DNA of 64,000 nucleotides from Arenibacter certesii DSM 19833 (GCF_000429545.1 NZ_AUCB01000020.1:1-64000), one strand, 5' to 3'; positions 1 to 9,627 are shown, counted from the stretch's first letter. Numbers and translations are program-made. Notes: generated by a model from the letters alone, not told the origin.

Positions 1-144
1 TGTCGGCCATGGCGCTGGAAAAAGCGGCATAGGGACTAGCGATCCGAAACTTCGATGGGAAAGGTATGCCAGAACCTCACTAAAACGACCAAAAAGCCCT
101 CTTAAACCGGACGAAAATCCACTTCGAAAATAAACCATAAAAAA

Positions 145-173
145 AATCCCGGAAACATCGATGTTCCAGGATT
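145..173 (-). terminator. Hairpin terminator, minus strand
   Basis: An imperfect inverted repeat (AATCC-GGAA-CAT against ATG-TTCC-GGATT, with single-base bulges) is followed on the minus strand by a run of T. It is the second such hairpin downstream of the barrel gene, so the sequence between the two (174-379) may carry a separate short transcript or a gene remnant. Confidence 0.45.
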
Positions 174-379
174 CGTTCTGTCCAGTTTTTAGTGAAAATC
201 GGCCTACTCCCGAATATCCCTATATAGGTTTCCTGGTTTAGAACCGAAGAAGCTTAAAATACAAATCCACGCTGTTTCTTTAACCCAGCGCCCAGCGATA
301 TGGATGCCATCGTAAAAATAGAAAAGAGACCTAATAATCTATTTGAGGCTTGACTACATCCTGACCAATAAAACAAAAG

Positions 380-407
380 GGCGTATATGGAATTCACCAC
401 ATACGCC
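380..407 (-). terminator. Hairpin terminator of the barrel/TPR operon
   Basis: An 11-bp stem (GGCGTATATGG against CCACATACGCC, one mismatch) with a 6-base loop lies about 50 bases past the stop of the barrel gene. On the minus strand it is followed by CTTTTGTTTTATT, as expected for an intrinsic terminator. Confidence 0.65.
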
Positions 408-460
408 TTCTTATTATTTACTTATAAGGAAACAACCCCTTATCTATATAAAGATTTGGG

Positions 461-2215
461 TTATAGGTCAAACTTGTAGGTAGCACCCGCCATAACCTGC
501 AAGCCCTGTACCTTAAAGTTGTTCCACCTCATATAATTTTCATTCGCAATATTATTGACCTTAGCAAATACAGATAATTGCTGGTTCAATCGATACCCTA
601 CATGGGCATTTGCATCAAAATAACTTTTTAAGGTTATTGGTGTCATCGTAAAATCTGCGGGCGAAGCACCTGGTGTAGCTACAGAATAGACATCATCCCT
701 TTCTCCTACAAAAAATAAGTTAGCTCCCATATACCACTGCTCTCCAATCTGATAATCCATAAACAAAGAGCTAGTGAAACTAGGAAGGTTCCAAGCGGGA
801 TTTCCAGTTTCCGTATCATAATCAAAAGCTTCGGCATTAATACCAATACTAAAGTTACGATTAATATCCACGTTTAATTCCCCAAATATCCCTAAGGTTC
901 TCACATCATCATAAAAGACCTGAAAGCTATTTCCATAATAATAACCTTTCTTATCGTTCCTAGAAGTATTCTCTGGATTTAGCATAAACAATGGCTTTCT
1001 GTTTTCGGCAGTATAAGACCCCTTTATATTATAGCTAAGGTTGGACAACAATTGCCCTTTCATACCAATATACCCGTCATACTGTTGATCTGTAGGCTGA
1101 ATTTCCAAGGTTGGGGAAACATAGGGATTCTCTTCTACATACCCGTAAAAAGAATTCTGATTAAGTCCCCCTTCAATTCCTCCATAAACAATGGCCAAAT
1201 CATCTAGCAACCTATAGGATCCTGTAATTTTAGGATACACATAAAAATTATTGCCATTATTTTCCATATCCATTCCGTAAACAAAGTTCGCTCCTAAATT
1301 AAGGGTAATATCGTCCTTTATTATTTCGATATTTGGATTTACACCGAGCTGCAAAAAGGCGTATTTTGTTTCGGGGTCTTTAGTGTCATTGCTTACTGGG
1401 GCATTTTTAAAAACACCTCCCAGATAGTCAATTTCTGTTTTTACGGTCAGTAGTTCATCTCCTATTGGCGCTTCAAAAACCGGCTTTAAAACCGCCCTAT
1501 TTTCACCTGAATTTGTAGCGTCCCAGAAACGTCTAAATAGTAGATTTGCTCCTTTAAAGAAGGAATCCTCTAATCTAATATGAGCTCCTGCATGAACATT
1601 AAAATAGTTTTGTTTTTCATCGATACCGTTTACCAACTCCTCGGTATAATATCCATTTGGAATACCATACCAATTGTACATTTGATGTTGGAAACCCATA
1701 TTGGCACCCCAACTTAGATATCTATCGTATTTGGAATAATTAGCATCCAATTTAGAATTGTAATACAGATTATCCAGAGCGGAAGTAGGTATATCTCCTC
1801 TTGAAGAATGATGATTTAATGAAATATCTAACCTTTCATCTCTGTTTAATGCCCTACTGGTATAAAAATCTAACAACGCATTGTTATAATTCCCAAGTCC
1901 AATGGAAGCCGAAGAATTAAAAAGCTTTGGTGCTGGTGTTTTCTTTATCCCAGAAGCCTTTCCCTTAGCTGGGGTAAATGTGGAAGCTACTGGTACAGAA
2001 AAGATGCTATATGAAATTGGCTTCTTCTGTAGAACAATAGAATCGTTCAACGTAGGGACCGATTTAATCTTGAAAGCATCGGAAATAGATGGGGCATATG
2101 CCTTTACTACAGTAACTGTCTCTGTCCCAATATCTTTTTTATCTTCATCCTGTGCTTGAATGGTCTGGAACAAACCAACCATTACAAAAAGGCTTAATTT
2201 TATATAATTGTGCAT
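461..2215 (-). CDS. Outer-membrane beta-barrel protein, TonB-receptor-like
   Basis: This is probably an outer-membrane beta-barrel protein. It has a signal peptide (from MHNYIKLSLFVM to a cleavage site near TIQA-QDE), a short periplasmic N-terminal segment, and a long body of alternating short strands rich in Tyr, Asn and Gly. The C-terminus has the barrel-closing pattern ending in the aromatic YKFDL. The barrel resembles the C-terminal half of TonB-dependent receptors, but no plug domain is visible. I chose the ATG at 2215 because it starts the signal peptide; an in-frame ATG at 2251 overlaps the stop of the upstream TPR gene and would add 12 polar residues. The overlap or near overlap with the TPR gene suggests translational coupling, and the two proteins probably act together at the outer membrane. 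The substrate is unknown. Confidence 0.75.
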   Translation of the reverse strand: MHNYIKLSLFVMVGLFQTIQAQDEDKKDIGTETVTVVKAYAPSISDAFKIKSVPTLNDSIVLQKKPISYSIFSVPVASTFTPAKGKASGIKKTPAPKLFNSSASIGLGNYNNALLDFYTSRALNRDERLDISLNHHSSRGDIPTSALDNLYYNSKLDANYSKYDRYLSWGANMGFQHQMYNWYGIPNGYYTEELVNGIDEKQNYFNVHAGAHIRLEDSFFKGANLLFRRFWDATNSGENRAVLKPVFEAPIGDELLTVKTEIDYLGGVFKNAPVSNDTKDPETKYAFLQLGVNPNIEIIKDDITLNLGANFVYGMDMENNGNNFYVYPKITGSYRLLDDLAIVYGGIEGGLNQNSFYGYVEENPYVSPTLEIQPTDQQYDGYIGMKGQLLSNLSYNIKGSYTAENRKPLFMLNPENTSRNDKKGYYYGNSFQVFYDDVRTLGIFGELNVDINRNFSIGINAEAFDYDTETGNPAWNLPSFTSSLFMDYQIGEQWYMGANLFFVGERDDVYSVATPGASPADFTMTPITLKSYFDANAHVGYRLNQQLSVFAKVNNIANENYMRWNNFKVQGLQVMAGATYKFDL

Positions 2216-2240
2216 ATAATGTTCTTTTTGCTGGGATTTT

Positions 2241-5200
2241 CTAGTTCCCATTGGAGTTAATTGAGGAATTACTTTGAGCTTCTTTTGCTTTAATAATGGC
2301 CGACTCCCTTTTAGCTTCTTCTACTATTGAAGGATAGTCTCCAAAGTTTGCGATTACACTATCTAAAATATAGGTAGCCTGAAAAGCATCTCCCAAGGCA
2401 TAGAAATTCTTGGCCATTACAATCAATCCTTTAGCACTCCATTCTTTATAACCTGGATAATCTTTCGCCAATTTTTGAACCGAGGCGTTGGAAGCTTCAT
2501 ACTTTTGGTCCTTATTCTTAAAATAGGCATCATAGTAATATGCCTCTGCTGCCAATTCGCCAGTAGCAATTTTTAGCACTTCGGAATAGGCTGTTTTGGC
2601 CCTACCTTCATTATTAGTCTTAATAGCCGATCTAGCGATCATTATATGGGCATCACTCTTAATTCGGTCATCAATTTTAGAAGTAGCCAATACTTTCCCG
2701 GCATAGTCCATGGTCTTATTATAATTGGATTGCTCGTAATACCCTTTCATAAGGTTAGAACGTGCATAGGTAACATTTTGTTGAATCTGCGCAGTAGCTT
2801 CAAGTTTCTCCAAATAGGGAATTGCAGTAACATAATCGTTATTACTCACATATATCTCACATACTCTGGTAAGCGCCTGTTCTGCATATTCATTTTTACC
2901 TTTCTCTGCTACATTCTTAAAATAGGGCAGAGCCTTGTCTTTTTGGCCTTTCCCAAAATAAAGTTGCGCGAGGTTAAAATTGGCCTTCAGGGAATTTAAC
3001 CCATTAGGGAATTGCTTTATGTAACCCTCATATCCTTTTATAGCGGCATCTATTTTACCTTCTAGTTGCTGCTTGTCTGCCGACTCGAAAGTAGCGTTAT
3101 CCAATTCTGCATCTGTTACCTCTACAAAGTCTAGACCGTCTACCCACTGGGCATATTCGTTTACCCGTCCAAGGTCCACGTAGATTAATTTGGCTGTGGT
3201 TACTGCTTGTAATGCTTCCTGGGAATTAGGATAATCCCGTACCACAGTCTTGAATTTCGCTAAGGCCTGCTCGCCCCTATTAGCATTGTAATGTACCAAT
3301 CCCTGTCTCATTAGGGCTTGTGGCACCAAGGAACTTCCACTATATTCCCTTATCATTTGGTCATATAATTGTAATCCTTTATCCGTATTATTAGATCGCA
3401 CATAAGAATTTGCTAGTTCAAATAGCACATCATCCTTTAGTGTAGATTTAGGGTACTTGGAAACGAAATTGGTGAGCTCTTCTATTTTAGTAGCATTCCT
3501 ATCCACAAATCCGTAACTCAATGCTTTTTGATAGGCAGCATAATCCTGTTCTGGAATATTTCTGGCAATAGCCTTATTATAGGTCTCGATCGCCGGCCAG
3601 TATTTACTGCTAACAAAATAACTATCTCCCAATCTCAAGTAGGCATCGTTTAATTTCTCTGCATCCTTTCCATTGGCCTCCACATAGTTATTGAAGGCGC
3701 TAATAGCCCCTGCATAATTCCTAAGCTTAAAATAAGCATAGGCAAGATTATATTCCACATCCTTATATTCTGGAGTCGATTTTGAAGCGGGGTTTTGTTT
3801 AAAGGCCAAATACCCTGCTACTGCATCATCAAATCGGTTGATAGCAAAATCAGATTCCGCTTTCCAGTAATTTGCTCTAGCCTTAAACACCTGATCTTCC
3901 GCACTATCCAAAGATTTCTTAAAGGCTTGTGAAGCGCCTTCATAATTGGTTTCCAAAAATAATTCCACCCCTCTATAAAAGGCTACTTTCTGATAAGTAG
4001 CTTTACTAGCAAAATTTTTATTGGTTTCCATAAGCAACATAGCCCCCTCAAAATTCTTTGAGGTAATGTAGGAATCTACCAATAGATCTTGAATCTCCTC
4101 CTTATATTTATCGTTGGGATATTTTTGCAAATAGGTGGTCAGTACTTTTGGTACTGGCTCATAAGCATTTCCTACTTCGTAACTTAGTCGAGCGTAATTT
4201 AGGTAGGCGTCTTTCTGGATCTCTAGATTAAAATCCATTTGGGAAGCATTTCTAAAAGCGTTCAGGGCTTCCTGTTTCTTATCTAACTTAAGATAACATT
4301 CCGCCAAATGGTAATACGCATTTTGGGAAACATCATTATTACCATCAATAATCCTATTGAATTGCTGTACCGCATTGGCATAATCCCCTTGCTTGTAATA
4401 GGAATAGCCTAGCAAATAATAATCTGTATTATTCCATTTCCCTCTTTTCCCCTTGTATTCGGTTAAATAAGGAATAGCGTTATCATATTGATTTAGGTTG
4501 AAGTAACTTTCCCCAATAATTTTATTGAGTTCTGATATTTCGGTCCTGTCCGATTTTGGTAATTGCGCCTTGGCCAAAGATATAGCCTCTTCAAACCTAC
4601 CTAGCTTAAAGTTCATATCCGCCTGATAATAGGTTAACTTTTTATCAATTAGATCTTGATCGGTAATTTGATCGAATTTTTGATTAGCCCCTACATAATC
4701 ATCTTGTTGGTAAGCGATATATCCCAAATAATACTTTGCTTGGGAACCATAGGTGCGTGAAGTAGTCACTTTTTCCAGGTATCTTTCTGCCTCTTTAGGT
4801 TTATTTGAGGAAAATAACGCATACCCATTGTTAAAATTAAAACGCTCCTTATCCTGACGCGATAGTGCATTCTGGTCTACCTTGGCATACCATTTTAAGG
4901 CATAAGGATATTTTCCTGTTTCAAAATAATAATCTGCTACATCAATATAGGCAGAATTTCGTTTGGTAGAGGTAGGGTAGTTTTCTACAAAATCCTCCAT
5001 CAACCTATCCGCGCCCAATTGATTTAAGCGAATAGCGGCGTTGGCCGCATAATAAGCGCTATTGGCCTGCGTTTCCACATTCTTGGCATTGCGCTGTACC
5101 GATTCAAAAATTGTCTGTGCTGCTTGATACTGCTTATTATTATACAATGCCAAAGCCTCTTGATATTCCTTTTGGTCATGCGTATAAATCTTAGACTCCT

Positions 5201-5264
5201 GCGAGATACCATAAAATAAGGACCCAGCGAAGCATAGTAGTACAGCGGTTTTTTTTCTTAGCAT
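2241..5264 (-). CDS. Exported 1007-residue TPR-repeat protein
   Basis: The protein begins with a signal peptide (MLRKKTAVLLCFAGSLFYG, then ISQES) and is otherwise almost entirely tetratricopeptide repeats of about 34 residues. Typical pairs such as AYYNLAECYLKLDKK-like and ANFNLAQLYFGKGQ helices recur from about residue 30 to 980. TPR solenoids bind other proteins, so this is likely a periplasmic or outer-membrane-associated scaffold rather than an enzyme. It is the first gene of an operon with the beta-barrel protein (ending at its start) and is divergent from ftsE, with 128 bases between the starts. A long TPR protein next to a plug-less barrel suggests a barrel plus periplasmic partner. 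I know of no proven function for the pair. Confidence 0.8.
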   Translation of the reverse strand: MLRKKTAVLLCFAGSLFYGISQESKIYTHDQKEYQEALALYNNKQYQAAQTIFESVQRNAKNVETQANSAYYAANAAIRLNQLGADRLMEDFVENYPTSTKRNSAYIDVADYYFETGKYPYALKWYAKVDQNALSRQDKERFNFNNGYALFSSNKPKEAERYLEKVTTSRTYGSQAKYYLGYIAYQQDDYVGANQKFDQITDQDLIDKKLTYYQADMNFKLGRFEEAISLAKAQLPKSDRTEISELNKIIGESYFNLNQYDNAIPYLTEYKGKRGKWNNTDYYLLGYSYYKQGDYANAVQQFNRIIDGNNDVSQNAYYHLAECYLKLDKKQEALNAFRNASQMDFNLEIQKDAYLNYARLSYEVGNAYEPVPKVLTTYLQKYPNDKYKEEIQDLLVDSYITSKNFEGAMLLMETNKNFASKATYQKVAFYRGVELFLETNYEGASQAFKKSLDSAEDQVFKARANYWKAESDFAINRFDDAVAGYLAFKQNPASKSTPEYKDVEYNLAYAYFKLRNYAGAISAFNNYVEANGKDAEKLNDAYLRLGDSYFVSSKYWPAIETYNKAIARNIPEQDYAAYQKALSYGFVDRNATKIEELTNFVSKYPKSTLKDDVLFELANSYVRSNNTDKGLQLYDQMIREYSGSSLVPQALMRQGLVHYNANRGEQALAKFKTVVRDYPNSQEALQAVTTAKLIYVDLGRVNEYAQWVDGLDFVEVTDAELDNATFESADKQQLEGKIDAAIKGYEGYIKQFPNGLNSLKANFNLAQLYFGKGQKDKALPYFKNVAEKGKNEYAEQALTRVCEIYVSNNDYVTAIPYLEKLEATAQIQQNVTYARSNLMKGYYEQSNYNKTMDYAGKVLATSKIDDRIKSDAHIMIARSAIKTNNEGRAKTAYSEVLKIATGELAAEAYYYDAYFKNKDQKYEASNASVQKLAKDYPGYKEWSAKGLIVMAKNFYALGDAFQATYILDSVIANFGDYPSIVEEAKRESAIIKAKEAQSNSSINSNGN

Positions 5265-5410
5265 AATGTTCTCTAATAGTTAAGAGTTACCGTTCTTCAA
5301 TAGATAACGATAAATATCGTTCACAAGTATATGATAAAGAAAAACATTTTTCAAGTTGTTTAGACCTTATTCCAAAGTAACTTATTACTTTTATGTCAAC
5401 ATTTATAACT

Positions 5411-6094
5411 ATGGGCGAGAGTATATTGAAGTTGAAGGACGTAGCGGTATTTCAGGCAGAAAATTTAGTGTTAAACGACATAAGTCTTGAAATAAAAAAA
5501 GGCGAATTTGTATATCTTATAGGCAAGACCGGTAGCGGTAAAAGTAGTTTCATGAAAATGCTCTACGGAGACCTTCCTTTAAAGCAAGGTGATGGAACTA
5601 TTGTAGATTTTGACCTAAAGACCCTAAGAGAACGGGACATCCCCTATCTAAGGCGAAAATTAGGGGTAGTTTTCCAAGATTTTAAGTTATTGCCAGATCG
5701 TAATATTAACAATAACCTATTATTTGTGCTGAAGGCTACTGGCTGGAAAGACAAAAGCAAAATGGACGCCAAGATTGAAGAAGTCTTAGGAAAGGTGGAT
5801 ATGAAGACCAAAGGTTTTAAATTTCCGCACGAATTATCTGGGGGAGAACAGCAACGAATTGCTATTGCACGCGCCCTATTAAACGATCCAGAGCTTATAT
5901 TGGCCGACGAACCCACAGGAAACCTAGATCCACAGACCAGTGTGGAAGTGATGAAGGTACTTCAGGATATAAACAAAACGGGAAGAACTATTTTAATGGC
6001 TACCCATGATTATGCCTTGATATTAAAATATCCATCCAAGACCCTGAAATGCGATGGCAATAAAGTGTTTGAAGTGATCCAACGGGCGGTTTAA
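5411..6094 (+). CDS. ftsE: Cell-division ABC ATPase FtsE
   Basis: This is the ATP-binding subunit of the FtsEX complex, which couples ATP hydrolysis in the cytoplasm to activation of peptidoglycan hydrolases at the septum. Walker A (GKTGSGKSS), the ABC signature (LSGGEQQR), Walker B ([10 protein letters not shown]) and the switch histidine (MATHD) are all present in the expected order and the length is normal for FtsE. The start at 5411 ([10 protein letters not shown]) fits family proteins best; an in-frame ATG at 5393 would add six residues. A -7-like element, TACTTTTA, overlaps the upstream ATG, which also favours the later start. No ftsX is adjacent, which in my recollection is common in Flavobacteria. 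The gene stands alone, divergent from the TPR operon. Confidence 0.88.
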   Translation: MGESILKLKDVAVFQAENLVLNDISLEIKKGEFVYLIGKTGSGKSSFMKMLYGDLPLKQGDGTIVDFDLKTLRERDIPYLRRKLGVVFQDFKLLPDRNINNNLLFVLKATGWKDKSKMDAKIEEVLGKVDMKTKGFKFPHELSGGEQQRIAIARALLNDPELILADEPTGNLDPQTSVEVMKVLQDINKTGRTILMATHDYALILKYPSKTLKCDGNKVFEVIQRAV

Positions 6095-6580
6095 TTCCTT
6101 AGCCTACTTATCACTAACAAAACTCAAAACCTAGAATTATAGACTGCATGCCAAGGAAGCTTTATGGCAAATCCGGTAATGCAGCTATAGAAAAGCGTAA
6201 AAGGTAAATACCTTATATAAGTGAACTTATTCACTAAAAGCGCGTATTTTTTAATTATGAAAAATTAGAAAAAATTCCCCAATTGCAATTTTACACCGAA
6301 AAGCTAACCCCATTTACAACTCACCTGAGTTAGCATATTATAAGAGTTGCCTTTTATTATATAGGATTTAACTACTTGCCATCAATAAAATTTACCACCT
6401 AATTTAAGCCCAATTTTAGAGCAAACCACCCCGACCAAGAAAATGGGAAACCCGGTTAAAAGCATCCCCACAACTGCCTGAGCAACAAAGCCCTATACAC
6501 CTCAACCTCCCCCTACTACGTTTCACTTGCCATTTTATACACTTCACCCAATTACCTCCAAAAGCAGCAATATATGAGGC
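6095..6580. other. Intergenic stretch, no gene seen
   Basis: About 490 bases between ftsE and the promoter of the repeat protein. No convincing ORF, RNA or strong hairpin was seen. A 19-codon frame (6148-6207, MPRKLYGKSGNAAIEKRKR) exists but has nothing else to support it. Confidence 0.5.
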
Positions 6581-6588
6581 TATATTTG
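6581..6588 (+). promoter_or_regulatory. -7 promoter element of the repeat-protein gene
   Basis: TATATTTG matches the Bacteroidota -7 consensus TAnnTTTG exactly and lies 76 bases before the chosen start codon. No clear -33 TTG is seen at the usual distance. Confidence 0.5.
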
Positions 6589-6664
6589 TACTTCGAATAA
6601 TAAAGTAAACCTAGTCAGAGTGCAAACCAAATCTTTAAAGTACACAAACAAAATTATAAATCAC

Positions 6665-7381
6665 ATGAAAAAACTAAGTATATTAATTGGAATGGTGATG
6701 GTTTCTACCACACTACTTTCCTTTAGCGACAAAAATGAATGTATAATATCTATGGATGACAATGGAGAATTCTTCACTTTATCTGAAGTTTCCTGTCTTT
6801 TTGAAGATGTATTGTCGGATGATCAACAGGCTGGGAATTTAAGTCTAGAAGAAATTAAGGTAGTTGAACCGAACGAAGAAGAAGAAATTATCCTTGATTT
6901 CAATACCGCAGCATACCTGCCAATTGGCTTTAACGCATATACACCTATAAAGCTAAACCTAGACAATATTGTTGTAGAAGAAATGGAAGAAGAAATTACC
7001 CTAGATTTCAACACTGCAGAATACCTGCCAATAGGTTTTAACGCCTATGCAGGAATGAAGCTAAACTTAGATGATATTGTTTTAGAAGAGGTTGAAGAAG
7101 AAATTGTTCTAGATTTCAATACTGCAGAATACCTGCCAATAGGTTTTAATGCCTATGCAGGAAAACAGCTAAACTTAAATGATATAGTTTTAGTAGAAAT
7201 AGAAGAAGAAATTGTTCTAGATTTCAATACTGCCGAATACTTGCCCATAGGTTTTAACGCTTATGCAGGTAAAGCGCTAGACCTCAACGATATTAAAGTG
7301 GAAGAAGTGGAAGAAGAAATTGAACTTGGCAAAGACCTGCGCAATTACCTACCCAAAGGGTTTAACGTATTTGCCAAGTAA
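6665..7381 (+). CDS. Exported protein with five 36-residue tandem repeats
   Basis: A signal peptide (MKKLSILIGMVMVSTTLLSFS) precedes an acidic linker and then repeats of exactly 36 residues (108 bp). The core is EEEIxLDFNTAEYLPIGFNAYAG, followed by KLNLDDIVLEE. Four full copies start near 6880, 6988, 7096 and 7204, and a fifth diverged, truncated copy ends the protein as LRNYLPKGFNVFAK. The start at 6665 is chosen because it opens the signal peptide; an upstream in-frame ATG at 6620 gives an implausible leader. Proteins with YLPxGFxxY repeats occur in other Flavobacteriaceae as far as I recall, without a known role. The very acidic, Asn/Tyr-rich repeats could bind cations or a cell-wall partner, but that is only a guess. 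The gene is monocistronic, with its own promoter and terminator. Confidence 0.75.
   Translation: MKKLSILIGMVMVSTTLLSFSDKNECIISMDDNGEFFTLSEVSCLFEDVLSDDQQAGNLSLEEIKVVEPNEEEEIILDFNTAAYLPIGFNAYTPIKLNLDNIVVEEMEEEITLDFNTAEYLPIGFNAYAGMKLNLDDIVLEEVEEEIVLDFNTAEYLPIGFNAYAGKQLNLNDIVLVEIEEEIVLDFNTAEYLPIGFNAYAGKALDLNDIKVEEVEEEIELGKDLRNYLPKGFNVFAK
6880..7378 (+). repeat. Tandem repeat, 108-bp unit, about 4.6 copies
   Basis: The word GATTTCAA recurs at 6896, 7004, 7112 and 7220, exactly 108 bases apart, and the surrounding sequence is highly similar between copies. Copies 2 to 4 are the closest, which indicates recent in-frame duplication or homogenisation. The last copy is shorter and diverged. Confidence 0.9.
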
Positions 7382-7418
7382 GGAATTAGTTTTAGAGGTT
7401 AGTTGGTTAATTAGTTAG

Positions 7419-7455
7419 ATAGGTCTTTAGCAAATGCAAAGGACCTATTGTTTTT
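7419..7455 (+). terminator. Terminator of the repeat-protein gene
   Basis: ATAGGTCTTT pairs with AAAGGACCTAT (one bulge) and is followed by TGTTTTTAAA, 38 bases after the stop codon. Confidence 0.6.
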
Positions 7456-7606
7456 AAACCCACTTGAGAAGTAGCGTTGTGACATACACCAACTAAATTA
7501 TATACTATAATATTCCAATAAGAGACGCTCCTTGCAATCAATCAACAGCATATATCCACTAAAAATAGACAGAAACAATCAATTCCAGTTTTTTGAATTA
7601 ATTAGG

Positions 7607-7614
7607 TATCTTTA
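7607..7614 (+). promoter_or_regulatory. -7-like element before the histidine kinase
   Basis: TATCTTTA differs from TAnnTTTG only at the last base and lies 17 bases before the ATG of the kinase gene, so the leader would be very short, which is common in this phylum. Confidence 0.35.
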
Positions 7615-7631
7615 AAAATTAGAATGTAAAA

Positions 7632-8669
7632 ATGCAGCGCGTAAAAAAGGTTAAACTACAAGAAATTTTAAAAATAGCGGTACTAATAGCTGTATTGGTA
7701 ACACTTCCTTTAACTTTAAGCCTGTTTAAATCGGTTTGGTTTACGGATGAGCTTTTCCTCAAGGATCTTATTAACGACTTTATATTAAAACTGCTATTTT
7801 TCTTCCTGTTTTCTTGGATCACATTGCAATTTAATACCATTTGGATCTATAAAATTCCAAAAGAAAGCAAGTTTATTGATCTTGGACTCCGTTTTATTGG
7901 AAACTTAATCCTTCTGGTCGCTACAACCACACTCTTCAGTAAATTAAATCCATATTTCGTGGATAAGGTCATCTCTGAAAGGGAAGCTGGATTTGTGAAC
8001 TCTATTTTTATTGTAGTGCACATAATTATTTTATTTATATCTAGAATTCTACGCCTACAAATTATACAACGCGAGAGTGTTTTGGAAAACGAATATCTAA
8101 AACAGCAGAACCTGGAAAACGAACTTACCGCTTTAAAGAATCAGATAAATCCGCATTTTCTATTTAACTCTTTAAATTCGCTCAATTATCTTATTCGCGA
8201 TAATAAGGAGGCCACACAATTTGTAAAGAAGCTTTCCTTTATGTACCGATATATATTACAGAGCGGGGATCGTAACTTAGTATTATTAAAGGAAGAACTT
8301 AAATTCTTGGAAAGTTATACCTATTTAATAAAAACACGGTATCGCAACCGTTTTTTAATTGAGATAAACATAGATGATACTTACCTGGAACGAAGAATTC
8401 CACCTTTAGCGCTACAGTTATTGGTAGAGAACGCCGTAAAACACAACGAGATTTCAGAGACCAATCCATTAAAGGTCATCATCTATTCGGATAACGATTC
8501 GCTTTATGTAGAAAATAAAATTAGAGCAAGGTCCTCGTTGGCAGAAGGGACGGGTAGCGGACTTCTTAATTTGTACAAGCGATATTATATGATTAGGAAA
8601 CAAAAAATAGTAATTGACAGAAATAATGAATTTTTCCGTGTTAAACTCCCATTGAATAAAATGTCATGA
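7632..8669 (+). CDS. LytS-type sensor histidine kinase
   Basis: This is a membrane sensor kinase of the LytS/YehU (His_kinase) family. Four hydrophobic segments (about residues 13-32, 50-70, 86-104 and 121-139) are followed by a short coiled stretch and the kinase motif NPHFLFNSLNSL with the phospho-acceptor His near residue 175. A degenerate ATP-binding domain follows, with PPLALQLLVENAVKHNE as the N-box and GTGSGLLNL as the glycine box. It has no recognisable extracellular sensor domain, so the signal probably acts at the membrane. The stop overlaps the start of the LytTR response regulator by 4 bases (ATGA), so the two proteins are a cognate pair with coupled translation. Confidence 0.9.
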   Translation: MQRVKKVKLQEILKIAVLIAVLVTLPLTLSLFKSVWFTDELFLKDLINDFILKLLFFFLFSWITLQFNTIWIYKIPKESKFIDLGLRFIGNLILLVATTTLFSKLNPYFVDKVISEREAGFVNSIFIVVHIIILFISRILRLQIIQRESVLENEYLKQQNLENELTALKNQINPHFLFNSLNSLNYLIRDNKEATQFVKKLSFMYRYILQSGDRNLVLLKEELKFLESYTYLIKTRYRNRFLIEINIDDTYLERRIPPLALQLLVENAVKHNEISETNPLKVIIYSDNDSLYVENKIRARSSLAEGTGSGLLNLYKRYYMIRKQKIVIDRNNEFFRVKLPLNKMS

Positions 8670-9427
8670 AAGTTGTAATAGTAGAAGACGAAGTTGCGGC
8701 AAGTGAGAACCTTGCCTTTATGCTTAAAAATATAGATGACTCCATTGAGATTTTGACCGTTCTGGATTCGGTTAAAGCATCTATCGCATATTTTTCCAAA
8801 AACCATGAGGCTGAACTTATTTTTATGGATATCCACTTGGCAGATGGGCTCTCTTTTGAAATATTTGACTCTGTTAAAATTGAGTCGCCTGTTATATTCA
8901 CTACAGCTTATGATCAGTACGCGCTACAGGCGTTTAAAGTAAATAGTATAGATTACTTATTAAAGCCAATAGATGAAGACGAGCTGGCTGAGAGCTTAGA
9001 TCAGTATAAGGGGCAGTTTAAAGACAAGGGCCTCTATACTGATCAAGTTAAAGGATTATTAAACCTTATCAGTACAAAAAAAAACACCTATAAATCCATG
9101 TATTTGGTCCACCATAGAGACCAATTAGTTCCTGTAAAGACTGAAAACATAGCCTACCTATACATTGAGACCGGCACTGTTAAAGCCGTGACCGATGATA
9201 AGCAGACCTATATCATGGAACAAAATTTAGAGGATATGGAAAATGATCTTGATCCATCTATTTTCTTTAGGATAAATCGACAGTTCATAGTAAAAAAAGA
9301 CGCAATAGAGGGCATAAAACAGTATTTTAATGGGAAGCTTATCGTTGGGGTTACCCCTCCCTCTCCAGAAAGGATTGTAGTGAGTAGAGCAAAAGCGCCA
9401 GAGTTTAAAAACTGGATGAGTCAATAA
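8666..9427 (+). CDS. LytTR-family response regulator
   Basis: Cytoplasmic partner of the upstream LytS-like kinase. The receiver domain (residues 1-125) has the acidic pair at EDE, the phospho-acceptor Asp55 in LIFMDIHLADG, the conserved Thr in FTTAYDQYALQAF and the Lys in YLLKPI. A LytTR DNA-binding domain (about 150-250) shows the typical IAYLYIETGTVKAVT start and FFRINRQFIVKKDAI core. Such regulators bind direct repeats upstream of their targets; no target site could be identified. The closest gene outside the operon is the repeat-protein gene upstream, but a link is not shown. The operon ends at a strong palindromic terminator. Confidence 0.92.
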   Translation: MKVVIVEDEVAASENLAFMLKNIDDSIEILTVLDSVKASIAYFSKNHEAELIFMDIHLADGLSFEIFDSVKIESPVIFTTAYDQYALQAFKVNSIDYLLKPIDEDELAESLDQYKGQFKDKGLYTDQVKGLLNLISTKKNTYKSMYLVHHRDQLVPVKTENIAYLYIETGTVKAVTDDKQTYIMEQNLEDMENDLDPSIFFRINRQFIVKKDAIEGIKQYFNGKLIVGVTPPSPERIVVSRAKAPEFKNWMSQ

Positions 9428-9456
9428 AATACTGGCAATATTTAAACTAATAGCAA

Positions 9457-9492
9457 CCGGCCCAATAGATGTTTAAACATTTATTGGGCCGG
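9457..9492. terminator. Strong symmetrical terminator hairpin
   Basis: A 36-base inverted repeat, perfect except for one central pair: the outer stem CCGGCCCAATA pairs with TATTGGGCCGG and the inner part ATGTTTAAACAT is itself palindromic. It lies 30 bases after the response-regulator stop. T-richness is modest on either side, but the stem would be very stable. Confidence 0.65.
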
Positions 9493-9627
9493 CATTATTT
9501 AAATAGAGATTTATAATATATACTTAATAAACTACATTACATGCTAGACTTCCAATCCAGTGAAACATACAGCTATAACAATCAACTTACAGTAAAAAAA
9601 AACTCAGCTATCTTTTGATTACTAGTT

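Larger units (their letters stand above)
1..460. other. Left-edge stretch without a confirmed gene
   Basis: No complete gene is seen here. Short frames open to the window edge exist on both strands over bases 1-135, and neither can be preferred. On the minus strand around 350-240 two adjacent frames read like the end of a beta-barrel protein (YDGIHIA in one frame, then LGAGLKKQRGFVF in the other, ending in TAA). This could be a decayed gene end, but it is too short to call. Two hairpins that look like minus-strand terminators are listed separately. Confidence 0.4.

Noticed and set aside
1-135. Partial genes running off the left edge
   Set aside because: Frames are open on both strands and no motif decides between them.
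6148-6207. A 19-codon basic peptide frame
   Set aside because: Too short, with no conservation evidence available and no promoter.
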